Below, one piece after another: positions 1 through 5,994 of a stretch of 13,798 nucleotides of DNA (positions are counted from its first letter, which is position 1; each line of letters opens with the position of its first letter). A program made the translations under genes and the position numbers. A model generated the notes under the pieces. The model was given only the letters and a program-made list of their open reading frames with translations, was not told where the DNA came from and searched no databases. The stretch is from an uncultured Lachnospiraceae bacterium (lineage in GTDB: Bacteria > Bacillota > Clostridia > Lachnospirales > Lachnospiraceae), in assembly GCA_902803625.1 (NCBI GenBank), contig CADCQV010000337.1, positions 1-13,798 on the forward strand. Direction: 5' to 3'.

Positions 1-4
1 ACGA

Positions 5-156
5 TCCCGCTAAGCTCATCCTTCGTCTTATTACAAAATTTTGCTCGGCGCTGTTCCGGTCTTGCGTATTGACAATTTGAGTATCATTCATCACCCCATC
101 GCAAGCCCGGCCTTCGCACTCGCAAAATTTATAAGCCTCGGATTCGCTAAGCGGGA
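5..156. repeat. Large imperfect inverted repeat (long hairpin), non-coding
   Basis: The stretch 5-66 pairs with 100-156 in the same order throughout. Matching blocks are TCCCGCT (5-11) with 150-156, AGC (13-15) with 146-148, ATCC (18-21) with 140-143, CTTAT (27-31) with 131-135, AAATTTTGC (36-44) with 122-130, CCGG (56-59) with 107-110, and CTTGCG (61-66) with 100-105. The apical loop is 67-99. An overlapping plus-strand reading frame here has no recognisable product and runs antisense into the binding-protein gene, so I treat the region as non-coding. The rest of 1-234 holds only a short dispersed repeat near 210-232. Function is unknown: it could be a structured RNA downstream of the binding-protein gene, or a decayed miniature mobile element. 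Confidence 0.6.
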
Positions 157-209
157 CGTACTGATTGCTCAAAAAACAGTTATCAATCCGGGACACATAT
201 TTTCTGTCT

Positions 210-232
210 TTCTGAGCGAAGCGAAGAATCTT
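210..232 (+). repeat. Dispersed CTGAGCG/GCGAA repeat, copy 1
   Basis: The core TTCTGAGCGAAGCGAAGAAT is one copy of a short semi-palindromic repeat also seen at 1085-1111, 1186-1214 and 4082-4111. The outer TTCT and AGAA can pair. It lies just past the stop codon of the minus-strand binding-protein gene, so that gene's transcript would carry the complement of this copy. Confidence 0.6.
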
Positions 233-234
233 CC

Positions 235-1032
235 CTACTTTATGATTGTTACATCAGTTCCGAACCACTTTTCGGATATCTTTTTTAAGGTGCCGTCCTT
301 TGCCATTTCCTTTAAGGTATTATTGACCTCATCACGAAGAGCCTCATTCCCTTTCTTGAAGCCTACGCCGTAGGTCTCGGATGCAAAGGGTTCGTCAAGG
401 ACAACGAGATCCATTCCTCCGCTTGTGATCTTATATTCAGCAACGGTGCTGTCCATAGCGATGGCATCCACCGTTCCCATGTCGAGATCCATCATAGCCG
501 TATCATAATCGGGAGTGGTCTGCAATGTGCCGAAGGAAGCGGAAAGAGCAGCATTTTCACCTTCCTTGAGAGCCGCCTCGGCCGATGAATCTGCCTGAAC
601 CTCTACGATCTTCCCTGCAAGGTCAGCTGCTGAGCTTATACCCGAATCCTTCTTCACCACAAAGACCTGACTGTTCTCCATATAAGGATCTGACCAGGTA
701 TAGGAATCCTCCCTGCCGCTGATGGTAAAGCCGTTCCAGATACAGTCTATGGTTCCGGCGTCAAGCTCCGCATCCTTTGAATCCCAGGCGATGGGCTGAT
801 ATACGACCTCTCTTCCCATTCTCTTTGCAGCTTCCGCAGCAAGCTCCAGATCAAAGCCCGTAAACTCACCGTCTTCTCCCACAAAGCCCATGGGAGGGAA
901 ATCCTGGTCAAAACCGACTGTCAGCTTTCCGCCCTTTGCTGCTGCTTCCTTCTTCCCGCAGCCCGCAAGCATTACGACAGACATAGATACTAAAAGTACT
1001 GCAGTAACGATCATTTTAATACTCTTTTTCAT
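235..1032 (-). CDS. Amino-acid-type ABC transporter substrate-binding lipoprotein
   Basis: This 265-residue protein belongs to the family 3 solute-binding proteins (SBP_bac_3), which capture polar amino acids or similar small solutes outside the membrane and pass them to an ABC permease. Residues 1-20 form a signal peptide and MLAGC (21-25) is a lipobox, so Cys25 should be lipidated and anchor the protein. The start of the mature domain (GFDQDFPPMGF), the following GFDLELA and the TISGRE segment are typical of the fold, where the Arg contacts the ligand carboxylate. The length is normal. GGAGGAG at 1036-1042 supports the start. No permease or ATPase follows in the 234 bases to the window edge, which is unusual because these genes normally sit in a three-gene operon. 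The ligand cannot be named; cystine- or polar-amino-acid-type binding is a guess from the family. Confidence 0.9.
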   Translation of the reverse strand: MKKSIKMIVTAVLLVSMSVVMLAGCGKKEAAAKGGKLTVGFDQDFPPMGFVGEDGEFTGFDLELAAEAAKRMGREVVYQPIAWDSKDAELDAGTIDCIWNGFTISGREDSYTWSDPYMENSQVFVVKKDSGISSAADLAGKIVEVQADSSAEAALKEGENAALSASFGTLQTTPDYDTAMMDLDMGTVDAIAMDSTVAEYKITSGGMDLVVLDEPFASETYGVGFKKGNEALRDEVNNTLKEMAKDGTLKKISEKWFGTDVTIIK

Positions 1033-1084
1033 ATTCTCCTCCGTTTTGCGATCCGTTAAACTGTTTTACGCTGAGACGACTTTT

Positions 1085-1111
1085 CATTCTGAGCGTAGCG
1101 AAAAGTCTTTT
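1085..1111 (+). repeat. Dispersed CTGAGCG/GCGAA repeat, copy 2
   Basis: The core CATTCTGAGCGTAGCGAAAA is followed by GTCTTTT. It shares the CTGAGCG and GCGAA blocks with the other copies and is embedded in the first palindrome of the chain. It lies in the probable untranslated leader of the binding-protein gene. Confidence 0.6.
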
Positions 1112-1185
1112 AAGCCTTTTCAACCAACATCTTTTCGCTATTGCTCAAAGATGTCGCCGTGACATCAGTCCTTCGGACCGATGTC

Positions 1186-1214
1186 AAATTCTGAGCGTAG
1201 CGAAGAATCTTTTT
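1186..1214 (+). repeat. Dispersed CTGAGCG/GCGAA repeat, copy 3
   Basis: The core AATTCTGAGCGTAGCGAAGA is followed by ATCTTTTTA. It is nearly identical to copy 1 and lies about 100 bases from copy 2 in the same orientation, in the same non-coding gap. Confidence 0.6.
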
Positions 1215-1225
1215 AACGCTTTACT

Positions 1226-1254
1226 ATGTTATCAGAATAAAGCGTCCCGCGCAA
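1226..1254 (-). promoter_or_regulatory. Weak candidate promoter for the binding-protein gene
   Basis: On the minus strand, TTGCGC (1249-1254) is separated by 17 bases from TAACAT (1226-1231). Both boxes are imperfect and overlap the last palindrome of the chain. If real, the leader would be about 190 bases long and would contain the remaining palindromes. Confidence 0.25.
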
Positions 1255-1285
1255 GTGAGAGCGGTTCAAAGACAGCATAAATGCA

Positions 1286-1316
1286 AAAGCCCTATGCTTT
1301 TCAGTCATAGGGCTTT
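1286..1316 (-). terminator. Rho-independent terminator of the sugar operon, overlapping the GH43 stop
   Basis: An 11-base-pair perfect stem is formed by AAAGCCCTATG (1286-1296) and CATAGGGCTTT (1306-1316), with a 9-base loop. On the minus strand the stem runs into a short T tract (1285-1288). The GH43 stop codon (1301-1303) lies inside the loop, and the last sense codons form the 5' arm of the stem. The complementary A-rich side is weak for termination on the plus strand. Confidence 0.85.
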
Positions 1317-2281
1317 ATTGTTTCTATGTTTCCTTCGCCGTCGATATTAAGCTTTGTGTACTTAACGCAGCGCTTATGGTTATTGCCTCCGGAGAGCTCC
1401 GAATCGTGATAGAAAATATACCATTCCCCGTCAATCTCAAGTATTGAATGATGGGTGGTCCATCCGATGACCGGTTCCAAAATCCTCCCCTTATATGTGA
1501 AGGGTCCGTCCGGGGTATCGGAGACCGCATAGCATATATAGTGTGTAGAGCCCGTGGAATATGAAAGGTAGTATTTTCCCTTGTATTTATGAACCCAGGG
1601 TCCCTCAAAATAGCGTCTTTCCTCATCAGAGGCCTTGAGAGGCTCTCCCTTTTCATCAAGGATAGTGAGATTCTCCGGCTTTGAGACGAAGCCGGTCATA
1701 TCATCATTGAACTCGGCAAACATAGGCCCCAGAGCCCTCTCGTCTCCCTCCGGACGTCTTTCGTCCTTATTGAAGGATCCGGACTGCCACATTTCCAGCT
1801 GCCCTCCCCAGAGACCTCCGTAATAGAGATAGGTTCTTCCGTCATCATCTGAAAACACCGCAGGATCTACACTGTAGCTCCCCTCGATATAGTTTTCCTG
1901 AGGATCAAAGGGTCCCACCGGGGAATCTGAAGATGCAACCCCTATTCTGAAGATACCATCCTTATCCTTAGCCGGAAAAACGAGATAGTATTTTCCGTTT
2001 TTGTATACCGCATCAGGTGCCCACATCTGCTTCGAAACCCAGGGAACATCCTTATAGCTTAATGCCGCGCCGTTATCCACACACTCCGAATCCAGATTCT
2101 CCATTGACAGCACATGATAATCCACCATCATATACTGCCCGCCGTCGTCATCATCCGGAAGATCCAGATCCTCGTCATGTGAGGGATAAATGTATATCTT
2201 TCCGTCAAATACATGCGCAGAGGGGTCAGCCGTGTATATATGCTTCACCAAAGGTTTTCTTTCATTAGCTCTTCTCATCAT
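1301..2281 (-). CDS. Glycoside hydrolase family 43 (beta-xylosidase / alpha-L-arabinofuranosidase type)
   Basis: A 326-residue, single-domain five-bladed beta-propeller enzyme that removes xylose or arabinose units from oligosaccharides. It has no signal peptide, so it should work in the cytoplasm on sugars imported by the neighbouring transporter. The expected GH43 residues are visible: Asp19 in TADPSAHVF (general base), WAPD at 87-90, Asp139 in SVDPAVFSDDDG (pKa modulator), Glu226 in FEGPW (general acid) and the late TTHHSI segment (275-280). Its ATG overlaps the stop of the upstream permease gene as ATGA, which implies translational coupling; AGGAG lies 10 bases before it. A second ATG follows directly (2278) and could be used instead. 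It is the last gene of the operon. Exact specificity (xylosidase, arabinofuranosidase or both) cannot be read from sequence. Confidence 0.93.
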   Translation of the reverse strand: MMRRANERKPLVKHIYTADPSAHVFDGKIYIYPSHDEDLDLPDDDDGGQYMMVDYHVLSMENLDSECVDNGAALSYKDVPWVSKQMWAPDAVYKNGKYYLVFPAKDKDGIFRIGVASSDSPVGPFDPQENYIEGSYSVDPAVFSDDDGRTYLYYGGLWGGQLEMWQSGSFNKDERRPEGDERALGPMFAEFNDDMTGFVSKPENLTILDEKGEPLKASDEERRYFEGPWVHKYKGKYYLSYSTGSTHYICYAVSDTPDGPFTYKGRILEPVIGWTTHHSILEIDGEWYIFYHDSELSGGNNHKRCVKYTKLNIDGEGNIETIKPYD

Positions 2282-3099
2282 TCCTTAACCGCTCCTGCCG
2301 TAAGGCCGTCCACTATCTGGTTACTGAAGGCACAGTAAACTATGATGGTGGGAATAATCGCTATCACGATAGCTGCAAACATCTGTGAGTAATTGGTATT
2401 ATATGGTCCTACAAATTTTGAAAGAGATACGGGCAGTGTCTTTTTCATATCATCCGAAATAAATACCATTGCAAGAAGGAGTTCATTCCAGTTTGCCACA
2501 AAGGTCATAAGGCCGGTAACGAAAAGGCCGGTCTTTGCAAGAGGCATGCAGATATTCAGGAAGATCTGATAAATATTGCAGCCGTCTATGCAGGCAGACT
2601 CTATAAGCTCTCCCGGAAGGCTTTTGAAAAAGCCCGTCATGATAAAGATGGTTGTGGGCAGTGAAAAGGTCAGATAGGGAAGGATTATCCCCCAGAGGTT
2701 ATTGGAGAGCCCTACCTTCGCAAATCTCGTAAACAGCGGGATGAGTACGCAATGCACGGGTATCATCATTCCCATCATAAAATAAACGAGTACGACTCCC
2801 GAAAGCTTCCACCTCATACGTCCTATGGCAAAGGATACGGTGGATCCCAGGAACATACTGAGTATAAGGGTGATCACGCAGACAAAGAGGGAATTCAATA
2901 GAGCCGTTCCCAGATTTCCCGCAGTCCAGGCAAAAACATAATTGTCGATAAATATACTCTTCGGCAGGGCAAAGGGATCCGTGAAGATCTCGCTGTTTGT
3001 CTTGAAGGAAACCAGAATGACCCATAGAAGGGGTGCGAGATATATAACTGCCGTTATGCTTAAAAAGATATAGATAAGAACCTTAACCGCTTTACTCAT
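2278..3099 (-). CDS. Carbohydrate ABC transporter permease, MalG type
   Basis: One of the two membrane subunits of a CUT1 sugar importer. The 273 residues contain about six hydrophobic helices, the first at roughly 8-31. The cytoplasmic EAA loop that docks onto the ATPase is at about 163-187 (ESACIDGCNIYQIFL, then MPL), and the C-terminus QIVDGLTAGAVKE is the usual ending of MalG-type subunits. The start is supported by an AGGAGGG ribosome binding site about 7 bases upstream. It lies 11 bases after the MalF-type gene and overlaps the GH43 gene by 4 bases, so the three are surely co-transcribed. Oligosaccharide import is known for the family; the pentose-oligomer substrate is inferred from GH43. 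Confidence 0.93.
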   Translation of the reverse strand: MSKAVKVLIYIFLSITAVIYLAPLLWVILVSFKTNSEIFTDPFALPKSIFIDNYVFAWTAGNLGTALLNSLFVCVITLILSMFLGSTVSFAIGRMRWKLSGVVLVYFMMGMMIPVHCVLIPLFTRFAKVGLSNNLWGIILPYLTFSLPTTIFIMTGFFKSLPGELIESACIDGCNIYQIFLNICMPLAKTGLFVTGLMTFVANWNELLLAMVFISDDMKKTLPVSLSKFVGPYNTNYSQMFAAIVIAIIPTIIVYCAFSNQIVDGLTAGAVKE

Positions 3100-3110
3100 A
3101 TCCGTCCCTC

Positions 3111-3989
3111 CTACCTGTCATCCTCTCTGAATGCCCTGTTTATGAGAAATGTCATAATAAGGCAGAGCACCAGGAGTATGGTACCTATTGCGCTGGCATA
3201 GCCGTATTTGAAGTACTTGAAGCCCTGCTCATAAAGATGTGTTGCCAGTACATGGGTCTTCTTATTGGGACCGCCCTCGGTCATATTGAAGATAAGGTCA
3301 AAAAACTTTAAGGAACCTATGGCATTAAGCGACATAGCCGTGCCTATCATTGGCTTTATAAGAGGCATTGTAATGTACTTAAATGACTGTAAACGGCTGC
3401 AGCCGTCTATATATGAGGCTTCATAAAGCGATTTGCTTATACCGGATATCTGGGCCATATAAAGCATCATTGACTGTCCCACATACTGCCACAGAGCCAC
3501 AAAGGCAATGACCCACATAGGAAGGATGATAAAGCCATTAATATCCATAAGCCATAGAGGTCCCTCCATTCCGAATTTTTCAAGTATCTGGTTTATACCC
3601 AGCTTCGGGCTGAAGATGAACATCCACAGAAGTCCGAGGGCTGCGGAGGAAAGAACGCAGGGAAGATAGATCACATTCTTAAAAAAGTTCCGTCCCTTAT
3701 CGATATTCGTAAGTAATCCTGCGAGAATGAGACCCATTATAAGCTGGGTCACACAGGAATAGATAAGAAAGAATAAGGAATTCTTGACAGCCGTCTTCAT
3801 GGTCTCATCTATCAGAAGGTTCTTATAATTCTTCAAGCCCACAAATTTGGGACTTGTCAGCGCGTCATAGTCACAGAACGAATAATAGACCGACTGACAT
3901 ATGGGAATGAACAGAATAAATGTAAACAGAATAAAAGCCGGCAGCACAAAAACCGCAATGGCCTTTTTATCCTTTAGTAGTTTATCCAA
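3111..3989 (-). CDS. Carbohydrate ABC transporter permease, MalF type
   Basis: The partner membrane subunit of the sugar importer, 292 residues with about six transmembrane helices (first at about 11-33). The EAA loop is at about 189-211 (YEASYIDGCSRLQSFKYI, then TMPL), and FNMTEGGPNKKTHVL near 234-248 is typical of this subunit class. The start codon is TTG: GGAGG at 3999-4003 is 9 bases upstream, and an in-frame stop just beyond it leaves no ATG alternative. The gene is separated from the preceding binding-protein gene by 241 bases full of hairpins, so its expression may be set below that of the binding protein. It forms a heterodimer with the MalG-type subunit; the ATPase must come from elsewhere. 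Confidence 0.92.
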   Translation of the reverse strand: MDKLLKDKKAIAVFVLPAFILFTFILFIPICQSVYYSFCDYDALTSPKFVGLKNYKNLLIDETMKTAVKNSLFFLIYSCVTQLIMGLILAGLLTNIDKGRNFFKNVIYLPCVLSSAALGLLWMFIFSPKLGINQILEKFGMEGPLWLMDINGFIILPMWVIAFVALWQYVGQSMMLYMAQISGISKSLYEASYIDGCSRLQSFKYITMPLIKPMIGTAMSLNAIGSLKFFDLIFNMTEGGPNKKTHVLATHLYEQGFKYFKYGYASAIGTILLVLCLIMTFLINRAFREDDR

Positions 3990-4059
3990 TCTTTCCTTCC
4001 TCCTTCTTATCTATTCCTTAAGAGTGGAAAATGTCATCCAGGGCAATACGTCATATGCC

Positions 4060-4111
4060 TTCCTGAGCGTTACGTCAAATGTCATCCTGAGCGTCAGCGA
4101 AGGATCTTTTA
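4060..4111 (+). repeat. Dispersed CTGAGCG/GCGAA repeat, copy 4 plus partial copy
   Basis: The complete copy TCATCCTGAGCGTCAGCGAA begins at 4082 and is followed by GGATCTTTTA. A partial copy, CCTTCCTGAGCGTTACGTC, lies just before it (about 4060-4078). The repeat's AGCGAAGGATC (4096-4106) pairs with GATCCTCCGCT (4119-4129), one mismatch in 11, giving a hairpin in the minus-strand transcript between the binding-protein and permease genes. Confidence 0.6.
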
Positions 4112-4158
4112 TTTTAACGATCCTCCGCTGCGTCGAGGGTATACTTCATTATCAAGGT

Positions 4159-4199
4159 CGGACCGCCGTTCTAAGACCCCTTCGGGGTGCGGCGGTCCG
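4159..4199 (-). repeat. Strong intergenic hairpin A between binding-protein and permease genes
   Basis: CGGACCGCCG (4159-4168) and CGGCGGTCCG (4190-4199) form a perfect 10-base-pair GC-rich stem. A second stem, ACCCC (4176-4180) with GGGGT (4184-4188), is nested inside it. No T tract follows on either strand, so it is a poor intrinsic terminator. It more likely protects the 3' end of the upstream message or causes partial termination. Confidence 0.7.
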
Positions 4200-4200
4200 G

Positions 4201-4230
4201 TGCAGCACACCCCTAACGGGGTATGCTGCA
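4201..4230 (-). repeat. Strong intergenic hairpin B directly after the binding-protein stop codon
   Basis: TGCAGCA (4201-4207) pairs with TGCTGCA (4224-4230), and CCCC (4210-4213) with GGGG (4218-4221) around a TAAC loop. The hairpin touches the stop codon of the sugar-binding-protein gene. Together with hairpin A it resembles the stabilising palindromes placed between binding-protein and permease genes in other sugar operons. There is no T run. Confidence 0.7.
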
Positions 4231-5565
4231 TTATTTATTAGCCTTGTACCAGGCATCCATATCGTCAAAGGCCTGTTCCGGCGTCTTCTCTCCGAGATAG
4301 ACTGCTACCATATTGTCGTCAAAGGTTGAGCCTGCCTCTGTGGAGAAGAGTGATTCGTTGTAGAAGCCGAAGGTGGAGCTTGCATTTGAGAAGATGCTCA
4401 TAACGTCAGCAAGCTGTGCGGGAGCCTTGTCAGCATCATACTGAACCTTGGTAACGGGGATCTTTCCTCCGACCTCGGCCGTGTACTTCTGTGCTTCGTC
4501 ATCCGTGAAGTACTTCATAAGAGCAATAGCAGCTTCGGGATGCTTTGTTGTGGAGCTCATTGCAAGCGAGTCGGACTTTGCGATAACCCTGTTGGGATCA
4601 TTTCCTCCGGGGATCTCGGGGAACTGGAACACGCCGCACTTCTCCTCGAAATCAGGATTCTCACCGTTTATCTGTCCTATAGCCCAGGAGCCCTGGATAA
4701 GGATGGCAGCCTCGCCGTTATAGAGACCTGCGGTTGCAACGTCGTTTGTATCACCTGCAGCCGTGGGCTGGAAGTACTGGGAAAGCTGAAGAAGCTTATT
4801 TGCTGCATCAATGGTCTTAGGATTATTCCAACTCTCTTCACCGGATTCGATCTTTTTAAGGTCAACACCTTCCCTGTCGCAGAGGTAGCCTGCAAGCATT
4901 GAAAGGCACCATGCGGTTCCGGCACTTATGGTGATAGGAGTATGTCCCTTTGCCTTGATCTTTTCGCAGGCGTCGATAAGCTCATCCCAGGTCTTGGGAA
5001 CGGAAGCCCCTGCTTCCTTGAACATTTCCTTATTATAGAATACGCAGGCTGCCGCGATATTAAGAGGAACCGCGTAGATCTTTCCGTCATAGGTCTGCTG
5101 TGCAAATACCGCATCGCTGGAGAACTGTCCCTTCCAGTCTGCATCGAGATACGGCGTGAGATCTGCCGCAACACCGGGATCCACATAGGTGGTAAGGTTC
5201 GGTCCGGGGCTTACGATAAACACATCGGGAGTCTCTCCGGATGCCACGAGAGCATTAAGCTTCGTGTAGTACTCCTCGAGATTTGTGGTAACGGCAGTTA
5301 CGTGGTACTTTCCTTCATAGTCCTTATTGAACCTGTCAAGAACATCCTTGTATCCCTTGGAGATAAGATCCTCCGTTGCGTTAAGGTCATCCCAGAACAT
5401 CCAGGTGATCTCTTCCACTTCGCCCGAAGCGGAATCTGCTGCACCGGAATCTGCTGCACCGGAATCTGCTGCCCCGCCTGATGCCGCACTGCTTCCGCCG
5501 CATCCTGCAAGAAGAGATGCCGTAACCGCAACTGTTAAAAGTAACGATATGATTTTTTTCTTCAT
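4231..5565 (-). CDS. Extracellular sugar-binding lipoprotein (family 1 SBP) of an ABC importer
   Basis: A 444-residue CUT1-type solute-binding protein that captures oligosaccharides at the cell surface for the two permeases encoded downstream. MKKKIISLLL opens a signal peptide and LLAGC (18-22) is the lipobox, so Cys22 is lipidated. A low-complexity linker (23-48) contains GAADS three times, encoded by a 15-base tandem repeat. The rest has the family's alternating alpha/beta pattern, with segments such as TPDVFIVSPG and YAVPLNIAAACVFYNKEMF and many aromatic residues for sugar stacking. I place the start at the ATG at 5565, with GGGAG 9 bases before it; a longer in-frame start 20 codons upstream would spoil the signal peptide and lacks a good ribosome binding site. 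It is the first gene of the operon. The substrate is not certain. Confidence 0.92.
   Translation of the reverse strand: MKKKIISLLLTVAVTASLLAGCGGSSAASGGAADSGAADSGAADSASGEVEEITWMFWDDLNATEDLISKGYKDVLDRFNKDYEGKYHVTAVTTNLEEYYTKLNALVASGETPDVFIVSPGPNLTTYVDPGVAADLTPYLDADWKGQFSSDAVFAQQTYDGKIYAVPLNIAAACVFYNKEMFKEAGASVPKTWDELIDACEKIKAKGHTPITISAGTAWCLSMLAGYLCDREGVDLKKIESGEESWNNPKTIDAANKLLQLSQYFQPTAAGDTNDVATAGLYNGEAAILIQGSWAIGQINGENPDFEEKCGVFQFPEIPGGNDPNRVIAKSDSLAMSSTTKHPEAAIALMKYFTDDEAQKYTAEVGGKIPVTKVQYDADKAPAQLADVMSIFSNASSTFGFYNESLFSTEAGSTFDDNMVAVYLGEKTPEQAFDDMDAWYKANK
5431..5475. repeat. 15-base tandem repeat, three copies, in the lipoprotein linker
   Basis: GGAATCTGCTGCACC occurs at 5431-5445 and 5446-5460, and again with one change at 5461-5475. 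It encodes the repeated GAADS pentapeptide between the lipid anchor and the binding domain. The unit is in frame, so copy-number change would only lengthen or shorten the tether. Confidence 0.85.
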
Positions 5566-5598
5566 AATCAATAACTCCCTTCTGTTAATACTATACTC

Positions 5599-5647
5599 GC
5601 AAACGCAGTTAACCGCCATTTTCAATCATATCCAGCCAGGCGTTTGC
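5599..5647 (-). promoter_or_regulatory. Leader hairpin upstream of the sugar-binding-protein gene
   Basis: GCAAACGC (5599-5606) pairs perfectly with GCGTTTGC (5640-5647) across a 33-base loop, in what should be the 5' leader of the operon. It does not match a riboswitch class I can recognise. It may affect message stability or simply be structural. Confidence 0.4.
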
Positions 5648-5754
5648 TCGTTAAACAGTTTATGCAATGGCAGCCATTTAAGTTAATGAGTATACATTGC
5701 TGGAGACTGTGTACGATATTAGGATATGACAAATCGTCCTCCGTTTCTTCATAA

Positions 5755-5818
5755 ATATTGCTTATAAAATATAAATTGTTGCTATTTTATATTATATTGC
5801 TTTTACAAATTGCAATTT
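5755..5818. promoter_or_regulatory. AT-rich divergent control region with repeated TTGCT words
   Basis: The 9-mer ATATTGCTT occurs at 5755-5763 and 5794-5802, with a third TTGCT at 5779-5783, giving steps of 21 and 18 bases. A perfect 12-base palindrome AAATTGCAATTT sits at 5807-5818. Direct repeats about two helical turns apart are the usual form of AraC-family operators, and the region lies between the AraC-type gene and its probable target operon. The operator role is inferred. Confidence 0.4.
5786..5815 (-). promoter_or_regulatory. Candidate promoter of the sugar-uptake operon
   Basis: On the minus strand TTGCAA (5810-5815) is followed after 18 bases by TATAAA (5786-5791), overlapping the repeated TTGCT words. 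The implied leader is about 210 bases. An alternative -10, TATACT at 5689-5694, has no good -35 but is closer to the gene and would suit an activator-dependent promoter. Confidence 0.35.
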
Positions 5819-5917
5819 TTTATGTGAAAATTACCCGAAACCAACGATTTTTGTCGATATTTCCGTTATTTTTTAGAGTATCTTCGTCAATTTGTATATT
5901 TAATTACAGTGAAAATA

Positions 5918-5926
5918 TGCTATAAT
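5918..5926 (+). promoter_or_regulatory. Extended -10 promoter of the AraC-family regulator
   Basis: TGCTATAAT is a perfect extended -10 element; the corresponding -35 position (about 5898-5903) is only AT-rich. Transcription should begin near 5933, just before the ATG at 5938. This argues that translation starts at the later ATG, 5995, after a leader of about 60 bases. Confidence 0.7.
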
Positions 5927-5994
5927 TCCCTTTATTAATGTATCTAGCAATTTTTCAGTCAGATTATTTGATTTCTAAATATCAGGAGCAATAT

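Larger units (their letters stand above)
1078..1245. repeat. Chain of short palindromes upstream of the binding-protein gene
   Basis: Five inverted repeats follow one another. They are GACTTTTC 1078-1085 with GAAAAGTC 1100-1107, ACATCTTT 1127-1134 with AAAGATGT 1147-1154, GACATCAGTCC 1161-1171 with GGACCGATGTC 1175-1185 (one mismatch), ATTCT 1188-1192 with AGAAT 1204-1208, and ACGCTTTA 1216-1223 with TAAAGCGT 1238-1245. GATGTC at 1150-1155 can also pair with GACATC at 1161-1166, so two of the folds exclude each other. They fill the space between the GH43 terminator and the binding-protein gene and would lie in, or next to, that gene's leader. Confidence 0.6.

Noticed and set aside
41..373. 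Plus-strand open frame of 110 codons at the left edge
   Set aside because: It runs across the inverted repeat and then antisense to the binding-protein gene, has no ribosome binding site or recognisable domain, and is best seen as a chance frame.
1286..1316. Terminator acting on the plus strand
   Set aside because: There is no plus-strand gene upstream, and the minus-strand operon explains the hairpin.
5431..5475. CRISPR-like repeat
   Set aside because: The units are 15 bases with no spacers and lie in frame within a coding sequence.
4942..5481. Long plus-strand frame (179 codons) opposite the sugar-binding-protein gene
   Set aside because: It is a shadow of the strongly supported minus-strand gene; its end only mirrors the 15-base tandem repeat.
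5566..5700. Known riboswitch or catabolite-repression (cre) site in the sugar operon leader
   Set aside because: Candidate cre-like words such as CGCAAACGCAGTTA miss key positions of the consensus, and the hairpin matches no riboswitch class I can recognise.
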